Assembly (NCBI RefSeq): GCF_000069185.1
Contig: NC_010397.1
Coordinates: forward strand, 372,001-436,000
Direction: 5' to 3'
DNA length: 64,000 bases
Origin: Mycobacteroides abscessus ATCC 19977
GTDB lineage: Bacteria > Actinomycetota > Actinomycetes > Mycobacteriales > Mycobacteriaceae
This document shows positions 19,327-29,700 of the stretch, one piece after another (the first letter of the stretch is position 1; each line of letters begins with the position of its first letter). The position numbers and the translations under genes are program-made. The notes under the pieces were generated by a model that had not been told where the DNA came from, did no database searches, and saw only the letters and a list, made by a program, of their open reading frames with translations.

Positions 19327-20151
19327 TTAGAAGTTGCGGTAGTCGCGCACGGGCATCCGTGATCCACGCCGGGCGGGCTTCGGGGCGACCAGTTCGATGA
19401 GCCGAATGATGCGATAGCGTTGCCCGGCATAGGGTTCCAAGAGTTCGAGCATGCCGGCGTCATCGGTTTTCTGGCCGGTGAGGGCGAAGCCCACCTGTGC
19501 GGGGATGTGATAGTCGCCGACGGGCACGGCATCGGGGTCGCCCAGCGCGCGGATCCGTATCTCGGCCTCGGTCCATGGTCCGATGCCGTGGACGGCGGTC
19601 AGGTGCTCGGGTTTGGTTTCCACGTCAATGGTCGCGGCGGCGCGAATGGTGCGCATGCGCACGGGTTCGGCTCCGGACTTGTGCCACTCCCAGGACGGAA
19701 TGTCGAGCCATTGCCGTTGCGGTGGCGGCGTCTTGGCGCCACCCAGGTCGATGCCGACGTTGTTGATCAGATACCGCCAGGCGCGCCACGCCTCCGCACC
19801 GGGCACCTTCTGTTCCAGGACAGCGGGCACAAGGGCTTCCCACACACGATCGGTGGCGCCGAGGCGCACACCCGTGCCGCCGTGGACCAGCCGGGCGACG
19901 GTGTCGTGTTTGGGGGTGAGTGCTTCCGGCTCGTCGTCGGCGCCGAGGAGACGGGGCAGACGGTCGAGCAGCCATTCGGCACCGTCGCCGTACGCGCGGC
20001 CGACCACGGTTTTGTCCGCACGCGAGATCGCCAGCACCCCGGGGCCATCGGGGGTGTACGAGCCCCGGATGATGGACCCGCCCGGGGAAACACGATAGGC
20101 CGGGTCGCCCGAGCCGCGGCGGTGGATGCCGAGCGTTCGGCGAATATCCAA
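19327..20151 (-). CDS. AlkA-like DNA-3-methyladenine glycosylase (HhH-GPD)
   Basis: The start given is a TTG (274 aa). The helix-hairpin-helix LTAVHGIGPWTEAEIRIRALG is followed by VPVGDYHIP, where Asp is the expected catalytic residue. Upstream VLEQKV is also typical of the family. It removes alkylated bases in base-excision repair. Odd: family-like residues (R-E-W-I-P-P-W-P) continue about nine codons upstream of the TTG, but no standard start codon is in frame there before the upstream gene's stop. Either the TTG is right and the N-terminus is short, or a rare start is used. Confidence 0.82.
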   Translation of the reverse strand: MDIRRTLGIHRRGSGDPAYRVSPGGSIIRGSYTPDGPGVLAISRADKTVVGRAYGDGAEWLLDRLPRLLGADDEPEALTPKHDTVARLVHGGTGVRLGATDRVWEALVPAVLEQKVPGAEAWRAWRYLINNVGIDLGGAKTPPPQRQWLDIPSWEWHKSGAEPVRMRTIRAAATIDVETKPEHLTAVHGIGPWTEAEIRIRALGDPDAVPVGDYHIPAQVGFALTGQKTDDAGMLELLEPYAGQRYRIIRLIELVAPKPARRGSRMPVRDYRNF

Positions 20152-20189
20152 CGGCCACGGTGGAATCCACTCACGGACGAGTGGAGCTG

Positions 20190-20798
20190 CTAGGCCCTGG
20201 GGCAGAACTTCCAGCCGCCGGTCTCCTTCTTGAACTCGATATCGTGCTTGCCTTTGGCGTCGGTGATGTGAATGACCGCCGTGTCGCCGTTGATGTCCAG
20301 GCCGGTAATTTTCGACGGGCCGTTGTCGGACTTGGTCAGGGCGTTGAGATCGGGTGCCTGACCGCTGCCGGCGATGTCCTTGAACGCCTCGCGATACTTG
20401 GCGCAAAAGAAGGTGAGCATCTTCTTGAAGTCGTTCGCCTTGGCGGCCTCGGCCATCCCGGAGATGGTCTGCTTGATCGCCTTGATGTCCTGCTCGTCGT
20501 TGGAGCCGGAGGAGCGGGGCGAATCGATGATCTGGTCGCTGGCATGCGTCCGGACACTCTCGGTGCTGGAATTGTTGGTGGTGAGGCCCAGGACGAGCAG
20601 GGCGATCAGGAAGACGCCGAGCGAGCCGCCGACGATGGCCAGCGCCTTCTGCTGCGGGGTCAGCGGCGGCCGGGGCGGCTTGGGGGCAGGCGCGTAGCCG
20701 CCCGGAGGCATCCCGTACGGGCTGGGCTGCTGATATGTGGGGAACTGCTGGGGCTGAGTCTGCTGGAACTGGCCTTGTGGGTACTGCGGTTGCGTCAT
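20190..20798 (-). CDS. Membrane-anchored protein with a Pro/Gln-rich head and an NTF2-like domain
   Basis: The protein has 202 aa from the ATG at 20798. Residues 1-50 are Q/P/Y-rich (QFQQTQPQQFPTYQQP), then one membrane helix (about 53-75), then an extracellular domain with FFCAKYREAFKDI, a DINGDTAVIHITDAKG strand pair, and ETGGWKFC near the end. The two Cys could form a disulfide. This matches the DUF4878/NTF2-like proteins that mycobacteria make in many copies; a secreted relative lies at 33601-34188. Function unknown. Confidence 0.8.
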   Translation of the reverse strand: MTQPQYPQGQFQQTQPQQFPTYQQPSPYGMPPGGYAPAPKPPRPPLTPQQKALAIVGGSLGVFLIALLVLGLTTNNSSTESVRTHASDQIIDSPRSSGSNDEQDIKAIKQTISGMAEAAKANDFKKMLTFFCAKYREAFKDIAGSGQAPDLNALTKSDNGPSKITGLDINGDTAVIHITDAKGKHDIEFKKETGGWKFCPRA

Positions 20799-20880
20799 CT
20801 GTGTATCTGTCCTAGCACGGCTGCGGTCATGGCGTTCCCTGCCAGTGTGCCGGATGGGGGCGGTGCAGGGGGTCTGATGG

Positions 20881-21765
20881 TCAGCTGGCTGCACAGAATT
20901 CGTCGAAACGCTCTGCTAGACGATCTTTAGACGGACGGTCGGTCACGCGTTTAGGGAGAGCTAATGTCCTCCCGTCCATCTCTTGAAGACCGTGCCGCAG
21001 CATGGGGCCATCAACCTCGTCCATCAGCTCGCGGTTGATATGCACTGCATAGTCGGGCGATATGCCTAAGAGGTTCGTGTCGTATGCGGCATGGTGGAGC
21101 TTGCAGAGACTAAGTCCATTCTGGACGAGTGGCAATCCGTTGGGCTTGTGATCTCCGATGATGTGCGCGGCGTCCAGAAGCTTGCCGTGCCTCAACGTGC
21201 AAACGGTGCATTGTTGTTGATAGGCCAACAGGATTCTTCCGCGAAACTCGGGCTGGTGAAGACGGAGTTTGGTTGTTCTTTCGGCGTAGGCGCGTTCGAC
21301 AGGGCTCAGATGTAAGGGGTCGGAGACGGACCTCAGGCTCTCGTCCAGCGCGAGGATAAACCTCCGGTTGGCCATATCGTCGGCTACAACGTATACGGGA
21401 AAAACAGGTACGAACACGCCGGCCCGGATGGTTCGCAACAAAATGATAGGCAATTCGAGTTCGTAGGCTCGCCGCAACTTGCGATTGGCGCCATCTGTAC
21501 TCCTTGCCTCGTAGTCGTACGAAAAAAGAGAGTCACCAACGTGTGTATCTGTATATGGCCCTTTTGGATTGGAAACCACGGAAAGTGTTGCATTGAGGTC
21601 GCTCGGGTTCCATATCCCGCGGTTCCGACCGATGACCCGCCGCACCTGGTTGTCAACCTCAAGGGATTCCAACTCTTCGCGGGTAATTGCCCCGCGGTCG
21701 GCAACGATCTCAGTAAGTCGATCGAAGACCATCTGGCGGAGACGTCGCTCCACCTCGCTGTCCAT
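20881..21765 (-). CDS. HNH endonuclease with an N-terminal SRA/PUA-like region, possible modification-dependent nuclease
   Basis: The protein has 294 aa. The C-terminus is an HNH_2-type module: C186 and C189, LLDAAHIIGDHKPNGLPLVQ with His201, NGLSLCKLHHAAYD with Asn216 and His224/225. Residues about 65-145 contain GDSLFSYDYEARSTDG, LRRAYELELPIILL and VFVPVFPVYVVADD, resembling the base-flipping PUA/SRA-like domains fused to such nucleases. Proteins of this build are annotated as restriction-type enzymes. The DNA here is visibly richer in A+T than the recCBD and glycosylase genes on each side, suggesting transfer. The nuclease call is firm; the modified-DNA reading is inferred. Confidence 0.72.
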   Translation of the reverse strand: MDSEVERRLRQMVFDRLTEIVADRGAITREELESLEVDNQVRRVIGRNRGIWNPSDLNATLSVVSNPKGPYTDTHVGDSLFSYDYEARSTDGANRKLRRAYELELPIILLRTIRAGVFVPVFPVYVVADDMANRRFILALDESLRSVSDPLHLSPVERAYAERTTKLRLHQPEFRGRILLAYQQQCTVCTLRHGKLLDAAHIIGDHKPNGLPLVQNGLSLCKLHHAAYDTNLLGISPDYAVHINRELMDEVDGPMLRHGLQEMDGRTLALPKRVTDRPSKDRLAERFDEFCAAS

Positions 21766-21870
21766 GATGAGAGTCTGCCATGGGCGAGATCGTATGTGTG
21801 TTGGGATGGACTACTAACGCGCGCCTCGATGAGTGATTGTTCTATTCGCAAATGCATCGATTGGTCGACA

Positions 21871-23529
21871 TCAGTTCGGGCTGTGGCGCAGTCGCCGCCC
21901 CAACCCCGACGCCCGCACCGCCTGCCGCTGGATCGCGGCCCGCACCTCGGCCTCCGAGCCCACCACCCGCACGCGCTGCTTGGCGCGCGTGACCGCCGTG
22001 TAGAACAGCTCGCGTGTCAGCAGCCGGGAATCTTCAGACGGCAGCAGCACCGTCACTTCATTCGCCTGGCTGCCCTGGGACTTGTGAATGGTCATGGCGT
22101 GCATGGTCTCCACCTCAACCAGACGGCTGGTCGCAAACGATGCTGCGCCGATCACCGCGCGCAGCCCGTCAGGTCCGGCCACCGTCACGCCGGTGTCACC
22201 GTTGTACAGACGCAAGCCATAGTCATTGGCGGTGACCAGGATCGGTCTTCCCGCATACCAGGGTGCCCAGTGCGGCTCGCCCGTCTCCTCGGTGATCCAC
22301 CGCTCCACCTGGCGGTTCCAGTGCGTCACCCCGAACGGCCCGTGGCGATGCGCGCATAGCATCCGGTGCTCGTCGAGCACGGCCAGCGCCGCTGTGGCAT
22401 CACCGGACAGGCTTGCCGCACGCAATGCAAGTGCCTGGGGGACAAGCACATCGCGTAACCCCTCTGAATCCGTCGACCACTCCACATGCGGATCGCCAGA
22501 TGCCAGCACCTCTAGCGCGCGATCCGCGTCTCCGTCACGCACCGCCGCCGCCAACGCGCCAATCGCCGCACCGAAACGGTGCGACGTGCGCAGTGCCGCC
22601 ACCCGTTCGGACTCCAGGCCCTCGACCAGATCGGCCAGCACCGCGCCCGCCTCCACCGAGGCCAGCTGATCAGGATCACCCACCAGCAGCAGTCGGGCCT
22701 GCGGGCGCACCGCCTCCAACAGTCGCGCCATCATGGTCAGCGACACCATCGACGTCTCGTCCACCACAATCACATCGTGCGGCAACCGGTTTCCGCGATC
22801 ATGTTTGAACCGGGACGACGTGTCGGGGCGCGATCCCAACAGACGATGCAGCGTGGTCGCCTGCAACCCGGCCAACCGCGACCGGTCGACGGCATCCAGC
22901 TGGTTGACCTCCAGCTGCACCGCTTCCTGCAGCCGGGCCGCGGCCTTGCCTGTCGGTGCTGCCAGCGCGATACGCAACGGCGCGGCGCTCGCCGATGATG
23001 CCTGGTCGGCCAGCAGCGCCAACAGCCGTGCCACCGTGGTGGTCTTGCCCGTGCCCGGCCCGCCCGTCAGCACGGTCAGGCCCTGTGACAGCGCAATATC
23101 GGCAGCGGCGCGCTGCTCTTCGAATCCCTGCGGGAAAAGTCGCTCATAGGTGGGCACTTCGGTGCGTGGTTGGGCGGCGGCCATCAACGCTTGCACATCT
23201 GTGCACACCTGTTGTTCCTCGCGCCAGTACCGATCGAGGTACAGCAGGTCGCCGAAAAGCCGCAGCACGGGCGGCTCACCCGCCAAGGGGCTGGCCCGCA
23301 CCGCCGCCAGCCAGTCATCGGCAGCGGGCCACGGCAGCGAGGGCATATCCACCTGCGCCGCCACCGCGCGCAAATCCACACACACCGACCCGCCGCGCAG
23401 TGCCCGCACCGCCAGCGCGATTGCCAGCTCCACCGACTCATCGGTCTCGGATGCCAACGCCGTCAGCCGCTGCGCCACATGCACATCCGCGGGTTCGAGG
23501 ATCTCGCCGAACGCCTCCACCAAGCTCAT
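21871..23529 (-). CDS. recD: RecBCD exonuclease V, alpha subunit (5'-3' helicase)
   Basis: The protein has 552 aa from the ATG at 23529, which forms an ATGA overlap with the recB stop. Walker A is LTGGPGTGKTTT (about 180); the Walker B/motif II region is VVDETSMVS; MTIHKSQGSQANEV and LFYTAVTRAKQ are motifs V-VI of superfamily 1B helicases. It is one of the two motors of RecBCD. In mycobacteria RecBCD supports single-strand annealing, while AdnAB does most resection (established for M. smegmatis). Third gene of recC-recB-recD. Confidence 0.95.
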   Translation of the reverse strand: MSLVEAFGEILEPADVHVAQRLTALASETDESVELAIALAVRALRGGSVCVDLRAVAAQVDMPSLPWPAADDWLAAVRASPLAGEPPVLRLFGDLLYLDRYWREEQQVCTDVQALMAAAQPRTEVPTYERLFPQGFEEQRAAADIALSQGLTVLTGGPGTGKTTTVARLLALLADQASSASAAPLRIALAAPTGKAAARLQEAVQLEVNQLDAVDRSRLAGLQATTLHRLLGSRPDTSSRFKHDRGNRLPHDVIVVDETSMVSLTMMARLLEAVRPQARLLLVGDPDQLASVEAGAVLADLVEGLESERVAALRTSHRFGAAIGALAAAVRDGDADRALEVLASGDPHVEWSTDSEGLRDVLVPQALALRAASLSGDATAALAVLDEHRMLCAHRHGPFGVTHWNRQVERWITEETGEPHWAPWYAGRPILVTANDYGLRLYNGDTGVTVAGPDGLRAVIGAASFATSRLVEVETMHAMTIHKSQGSQANEVTVLLPSEDSRLLTRELFYTAVTRAKQRVRVVGSEAEVRAAIQRQAVRASGLGRRLRHSPN

Positions 23530-26500
23530 GACAGCAGCTCCGACAGCGCGACCACCAGCGCCGAGGGCGGCTGCCAGCTGAACACCCCGGCCGGATGCCC
23601 CTCTACCACCGGGGTAGTCGCGCCACACATTCCGCGCACAAACAGATACACGGCGCCGCCCAGGTGTTCTTCTGGCCGGTATCCCGGCAGCCGCCAGGAC
23701 AGGAACCGATGCAGTACAACGCTGTACAGCAGCGCCTGCAGCGGATAGTCCGAATGCAGCATGGCCTCGACCATCCGTGGCCGCGAATAATCAGCGGCCG
23801 TCAGCGGAGCGTCGCCGGTCCCCAGCCAGTTGGTCTTGTAGTCGACCACCACGTACCGAGAGCCAACCCGCAGCACCGCATCTACGGAACCGGACAGATA
23901 TCCGCGCAGGCTCTGCCCACCCAGCCCGGGACCGGTGAGACGTGACGCGTACACCCCCAGCGGATCATCGGCCGCGAGATGCTCTCTCAGCAGCATGCCC
24001 ACATCCGCCAGCCGCGCGAACGAGTCCGCGGCCGCATCTCCGCCGGCCAACGGGAACTCGAAATCTAGCTCGCACAACCGATCCCGCAGTCCTATCTGAC
24101 GCAGCGTCACACCCGGCAGCAGCGGGCCCAGCGGAGTGTCGTGCATCGGCTCCAGTGCGGCGGCCAACTCTGCCGCCGGAATTTCGACCGGCCAACGCTC
24201 CCGGTGCCGGATGATCTGTGTCTGTAGTTCCGCCACCAGGTCCGGCGCCAACGGATCCGTGGTCTCCAGCACTGCGTGCACCAACGAACCAAAGGCCGCG
24301 CCGGCGGGCAGCTGCGCCATCGGCGAGGGCACATCGGCACCGGCCGGCATTGACCGCAAGGGAATCTCATCCACCTCGTCGTCCAGCTCGGCGATCTCCG
24401 GTTCGCTCGATACGCCCGATTCTTCGGCGGCCCGCAGCAGCCCCGAATACGACGTGCGCCGCCAGGCGGTATCGATCGGCCGATCGAACACCCGGACCGC
24501 GAGATTGTCGGAAGGTGACGATGTGGCAGCAGGAACGAATCCGGTCACCAGCGCATCCTCGACCACCGGGCCGCCCTGGGCTTCCCAGGCCCGCAGCCGC
24601 TTGAGCACGTCCGCGTCGGAAATCTTGGCCGGAGAACACTTGTCGGGCACCGACGGATTCCCGGGTGCACGTCCTCGCAACAGCCGGGACAGCCCGCCGT
24701 TGGGTTCATCGAAGGACGGTGCCCACCACGCGACCACCTGGGACTGTGCCCGTGTCAGCGCCACATAGGCGAGCCGGCTGGCATCACGGGCCGCCTCGGT
24801 GCGGCCCGCTAAATCGGCCATCGAATAGTCCGGGTCCTCCCGGCCGCCGATGTGCAGGCAACGCAGCCCATCCTCGTGGTACAGCACGTACTCCCGTTCC
24901 GGTACATACCGATTGAAGGAGAAAGGCAGATATACGACGGGGAATTGCAACCCCTTGCTCACCCACACCGTCATGATCTGCACTGCCGCGGCGTCGCTGT
25001 CCAGGCGCCGGTTGCGTTCGGCCTCAGCCCCGCCCTCCGAGCACTGGGTGCGTAACCAGTCGCGCAGCGCGGCCGGCCCGAAGCCATTGCGGTGTGCCGT
25101 CTCCTGCAACAGTTCCGTCAGGTGGGCGAGATCGGTCATCATGCGCTCGCCGCCGCGCCACGACAGCACCCGCTTACCCATCCCGGCCAGTTGTGCGGCC
25201 TCGAACACCGCCGCAACCCCGCGCTCGCGGGCTCGTGCCGCCCAGGTGCGCAGGGTGCCCGCTATCTCGTCGGTCAGCGATTCACCGCCCACGGCAAGGG
25301 TTTCCGCCGTCTCGCCGAAGAACACGGTCGCTGCCGCCGCGCGCACCAGACCGGGGCGGTGCGGCTGATCGAATGCCTCCAACAGGTACAACCAGTCCTG
25401 TGCCGCATCGGAACTGAACACGTCGGTGTCACCGGTATAGACGGCGGGAATGCCTGCCTCGGTCAGCGCGGTATGGCACGCGCGAGCATCCTTGTGCGCC
25501 TCGACAATCACCGCGATATCTCGGGCCCGCACCGGGCGGCCGTCGAAGGTGGCGCCACTGGACAACAATGCCCCGATATCGGCGGCCAGATCTCTACCGA
25601 TGCTGCGCCGCAGATCGGCAATGGGAATCACCTTGATACCGTCTCGATTTCGCGACACCACCCGTAGCCGAAACGGATCGTTGTGGGGAGCGCCCGCCAG
25701 CCGATGCCCTTGATGGTGTGCCTGCACGTCGTGAACCACGATGTCCGGGCCGCCGAGCTGCGCCCCCCGCAGCACCACCTGCAGCCGATCGACCAGCGCG
25801 GCGTCGCTACGCCAGTTGGTACCCAGCGTCTGCTTGTCGCCAGCCGTGGCTGCCGCGCGCAGATACGTCTCGATGTCCCCGCCGCGGAACGCGTAGATGG
25901 CCTGCTTGGGGTCACCGATCAGAACCAACGTGGAGTGGCCCGAGAAGGCCCGTTCCAGTACCTGCCACTGCACCGGATCGGTGTCCTGAAACTCATCCAC
26001 CATGACGATGGGCCACCGCTGGTGCATCCGCACCCGTGCGGGAGAGTCCGTTGCGTTCAGTGCGTCGGCCAGACGGGTCAACAGATCATCGAAGCCGAGG
26101 ATGCCGCGGCGGCGCTTACGGATTTCCAGCTGCTCCAGTACATCGCGGGCGAAGCCCAGGGCCGCAAACGCATACGAATCGGCCTCGGGCTGCAGCGGGC
26201 GCAGCTGCGTCGCCGGGTTGCGCACCACCTCCCTGGCCAGGCGCAATGCCGCCGGATAGCTCAGCGGCGGGGCGTCACGGTCCTTGCCGAAATGTGTCAG
26301 GTACCGGTCGTTCACGATCTCGCACACCAGCTCGTCCAGGTTTTCCACGAGCGTCACACCGGAATCGCTGTCGCCCGCCACACCCAGGGACTTCAGCACG
26401 ATGTGGCAGAACTGGTGTGTGGTGGCGATGGTCGCCGCGTCGAAGCCGGCGAGCGCATCCCGCAGCCGCCGTTGGCGTGTGTCCTGCTCGGCCGAGATCA

Positions 26501-26771
26501 GATACTGCGTCAGATCCGTGCGTGCCGTCGACGGATCCGCGAAAGCCCGCAGGGCGTCCACGATCTGGCCGCGCACTCGATCCCGGAGCTCCTGGCTGGC
26601 CGCACGCCCGAAGGTGATGAGCAGCATCTGGTCCAGCGTCGCGACGCCCTCGGCGACGTACCGGGTGACCAGACCCGCCAATGCGAAGGTCTTGCCGGTA
26701 CCCGCGCTGGCCTCCAATACCGTGGTGGAGCGATCCGCGGGCAGCGGCCCCAGCAGGTCGAAACGCTTCAT
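23526..26771 (-). CDS. recB: RecBCD exonuclease V, beta subunit (3'-5' helicase and nuclease)
   Basis: The protein has 1081 aa from the ATG at 26771 (ATGA overlap with recC). Walker A is EASAGTGKTFALAG (about 24), motif II VDEFQDTDPVQW, with a UvrD/Rep-like 2A domain and MTVWVSKGLQFPVVYLP. The C-terminal nuclease domain has YVVVDYKTNWLG, with the D-Y-K catalytic motif, so nuclease activity is expected to be intact. It works with RecC and RecD at double-strand ends. Confidence 0.95.
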   Translation of the reverse strand: MKRFDLLGPLPADRSTTVLEASAGTGKTFALAGLVTRYVAEGVATLDQMLLITFGRAASQELRDRVRGQIVDALRAFADPSTARTDLTQYLISAEQDTRQRRLRDALAGFDAATIATTHQFCHIVLKSLGVAGDSDSGVTLVENLDELVCEIVNDRYLTHFGKDRDAPPLSYPAALRLAREVVRNPATQLRPLQPEADSYAFAALGFARDVLEQLEIRKRRRGILGFDDLLTRLADALNATDSPARVRMHQRWPIVMVDEFQDTDPVQWQVLERAFSGHSTLVLIGDPKQAIYAFRGGDIETYLRAAATAGDKQTLGTNWRSDAALVDRLQVVLRGAQLGGPDIVVHDVQAHHQGHRLAGAPHNDPFRLRVVSRNRDGIKVIPIADLRRSIGRDLAADIGALLSSGATFDGRPVRARDIAVIVEAHKDARACHTALTEAGIPAVYTGDTDVFSSDAAQDWLYLLEAFDQPHRPGLVRAAAATVFFGETAETLAVGGESLTDEIAGTLRTWAARARERGVAAVFEAAQLAGMGKRVLSWRGGERMMTDLAHLTELLQETAHRNGFGPAALRDWLRTQCSEGGAEAERNRRLDSDAAAVQIMTVWVSKGLQFPVVYLPFSFNRYVPEREYVLYHEDGLRCLHIGGREDPDYSMADLAGRTEAARDASRLAYVALTRAQSQVVAWWAPSFDEPNGGLSRLLRGRAPGNPSVPDKCSPAKISDADVLKRLRAWEAQGGPVVEDALVTGFVPAATSSPSDNLAVRVFDRPIDTAWRRTSYSGLLRAAEESGVSSEPEIAELDDEVDEIPLRSMPAGADVPSPMAQLPAGAAFGSLVHAVLETTDPLAPDLVAELQTQIIRHRERWPVEIPAAELAAALEPMHDTPLGPLLPGVTLRQIGLRDRLCELDFEFPLAGGDAAADSFARLADVGMLLREHLAADDPLGVYASRLTGPGLGGQSLRGYLSGSVDAVLRVGSRYVVVDYKTNWLGTGDAPLTAADYSRPRMVEAMLHSDYPLQALLYSVVLHRFLSWRLPGYRPEEHLGGAVYLFVRGMCGATTPVVEGHPAGVFSWQPPSALVVALSELLS

Positions 26772-29700
26772 GCGCCCCGCTCCGCCCGTAGCAGCGGCAA
26801 CCATAACCGCGCGGAATACGCACCGAGGCGGTTCGTTTCCCCCTCGGTCTCTTCCCCGGGCCGCAGCGGCTGCATCAGATGCCGCAACCAGACCCCCTGG
26901 CCGAAGGCGCGCTCGACGGCAGGGTCCGCGTCTTCGCCCGGAAAGTTGCCGGAACGCCAGCGGTATCCGGCCTGCAGCTCGGGGTCATCACGATCGCGGC
27001 GAGCCTGCGCCCACGCGTAGGAGGTCTTCAGCGGTAAGGGCAGCGGCTCCCGGCGGCCCGCGTCGTAGATGGCCACTAGGCCACGCAATACGCCCAGTGG
27101 ATCCATGGGGCGTCCGAGGCTGCGTACCAGCGGTTGCGGACCTCGGCGGGCGCGGCCGATGCATACGGCCGACCAGTCCCGCTGATGATCGTGGGCGCTC
27201 AACGCCACCAACGGAATCCACGATTGCAGCAGATGCTTGGCGTCGAGCCGCGAATAGGTGACCGACACCAGCCGCTCACCGAACACCGGGGACACGGTGC
27301 CGGCGAGGCGGCGCCCGTCACCGAGATCGATATCGATGTCAAAGGCTCGGCTGTCATCGGTTTGGTAGCCCCTGGTCTCCGCGGCCAGCGCCGCGCAGCG
27401 CTCTCGCAACTCGGAGACCCGCCGCCAGCCGAGCTGTCCGGGAGGCAAAGTGCCACGGCGCCATTCGGCCTGCTGTGCATCGGCCGGTGTCATACCGCGC
27501 AGCATGTCGGCCAGTAGGCGATCGCCCACCGTCCACTCTTCGAGGGCGTCGATCTCGACCGGCATGTCGTCGGATACCCCGTCCACATCCCACGGCAGGG
27601 TGTAGTCCAGGGCGCGGAAGAAGCCCTTGATGGGATGATTGAAGAAGGCAGCGAGATCGGTCAATGCCACGTCGGTGACATCGAGGGCGGGCAGTGGGCC
27701 GCAGATGAACGGCGGCCGCTCAGCCCGTGCTCCCGCGGCGGCGCGGGCCGCGATCAGCGCGGTGCTATCAAAGGTGAACGGATGCCCGGGAATCACGCTG
27801 CCGGGCGTCACATTGCGAATATCAAACGGCTGCAACGGGTGTGTGATGTGGATCCGATCACGGACCGGCTGCGACGTGGTGATGTCCAACGTGTCCAGCA
27901 ACTCGGCCAGCGGTACGGCGGGGGGACGCGCCTGTCCCGAGTACTCGTTGGCTCCGGTATAGGTGAGTACCAGGGTTTCGGTAGCGGCACCGATCGCGTC
28001 CAGAAGCAACTGTCGATCTTCGGAACGGATATCGCGTTCACCGGTCATCGGGTCGCGAGCCAGGGCGTCGTCTCCGTCGACGGCGCCGAGCCGCGGGAAC
28101 ACGCCGTCGTCGAGCCCGACGAGACAGACGACCCGATGCGGGACCGACCGCATGGGCACCATGGTGCAGACCGTGAGGGTGCCGGTGCGAAAGTTGGCGC
28201 GCGTGGGGCGGCCCGCCAGGTGGCGATCCAGGAGTGCGCGAATATCGCTGAGCCGCAAAGAGACCGGCACGGCCGCATCCTGGATCTCGGCGAACTCGCG
28301 TAACATCTGGGCGCGGGGCCAATCTTCCGAATCCGTGGCGAGAGCATCGATACCCGTCGACAGAATGGTCAGCCACTCGGCCAAGGGCCGGGTGCCGCTC
28401 AACGCGGTCACCGTGGTGTGGAGCTGAGAGACGAACTCCGCGAAGCGGCCGGCCAGCTCGACCCGATTGCTGCTCACATCGTCGAGCGGCAGCGTGGCAC
28501 CCAGCCAGGCATGCGCGTCCTCGGACAGTGCCACCCCGGCAAGTACCCGATCGATACCGAAACGCCAGGTGTTGTGCAGGAAGTCGACGCCGTACGGCGC
28601 GCGATGTTCCGGGTCGAAACCCCATCGGATGTTCGCCTCGCGCACCCACGCGGTGATCGCGTCCAGATCGTCGTCGGTGAAGCCAAAACGCATCCGCACC
28701 GGCGACGACTCGGCGAGGTTCAAGACCTCGCTGGCGGTGGCGCGCCCACTGGCCAGACTCAGTATCTGCCCGGCCACCGTCAGTAGCGGATTGGTTTGCA
28801 CCAGAGCACGATCGGCGAGCCGGACCCGTAACTGATGGGCCGGGTGCGCGCCCGGTACAGACTCGCCGAGACCAAAACGGGCCGATATCAACGGCGCATA
28901 GGTTTCGATGTCGGGGCACATGACGAGGATGTCGCGCGGCTCCAGTGTGGGGTCGTCGGCAAGCAGGCCCAGCAGCACCTCGCGCAGCACATCGATCTGA
29001 CGTGCCGGGCCGTGGCAGGAATGCACCTGCACCGTATGATCGTGCGCCGCGAGCGCCCGGCCCTGCGGACGCACCTCGTCGGCCGCCAGGTCGGACTGCA
29101 GCCAACCCAACAGTGAGTCTGAAAATGTTGTGCCACTGAGATATTCATCTGACGTTGGTTCGGGCAGGGCGCGCTGCAATTCACGGACATCGCGTCCCAG
29201 CGTGGCCAGTAGCGGATGACGCACCGAACGATGCGCGATGTCCTCGCGCCGCGGGACCGGGCCGTGGTCGCTCGCCAACGTCTGCCATAGCGCATCGCTG
29301 GGGTGCGGTAGCCACAAGTACAGGTCGTGATGCGTCGCCAGGGCATCGAGCAGTTCGATATCGGTGACCGGGAGCCGCGTATGCCCGAACAGGGATATGC
29401 GCGGCGGCAGATCCGATGGCGCCTCCCGCAAGCGAGCACGGACCCGGTCGTGTCGAACATGCGGGGGAACCGCGTCGACCCGCGCCACCAGCGCGCGCCA
29501 CAACGGCGGCTGCCACGCCAGATCCGGTTCCGCCGGGTCTCCGTCGAGCCAGGAGACCAATAGCTCCGGACGCTGGCGCGCATAGGACGCGAACAGCCCC
29601 GCAAGGCGCCGTGCCACCGCGTAGCGGCGGCCCTGGCGCAGCTCACGTTCTTCGCCGGCCTCGAAAGCCCCGAGGTGCGAGGCGAGCGGGACGGCCCAGG

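Noticed and set aside
25683..27020. Plus-strand frame of 445 codons opposite recB
   Set aside because: It is antisense to the RecB motor domain, which has every helicase motif in place; no ribosome site or recognisable domain.
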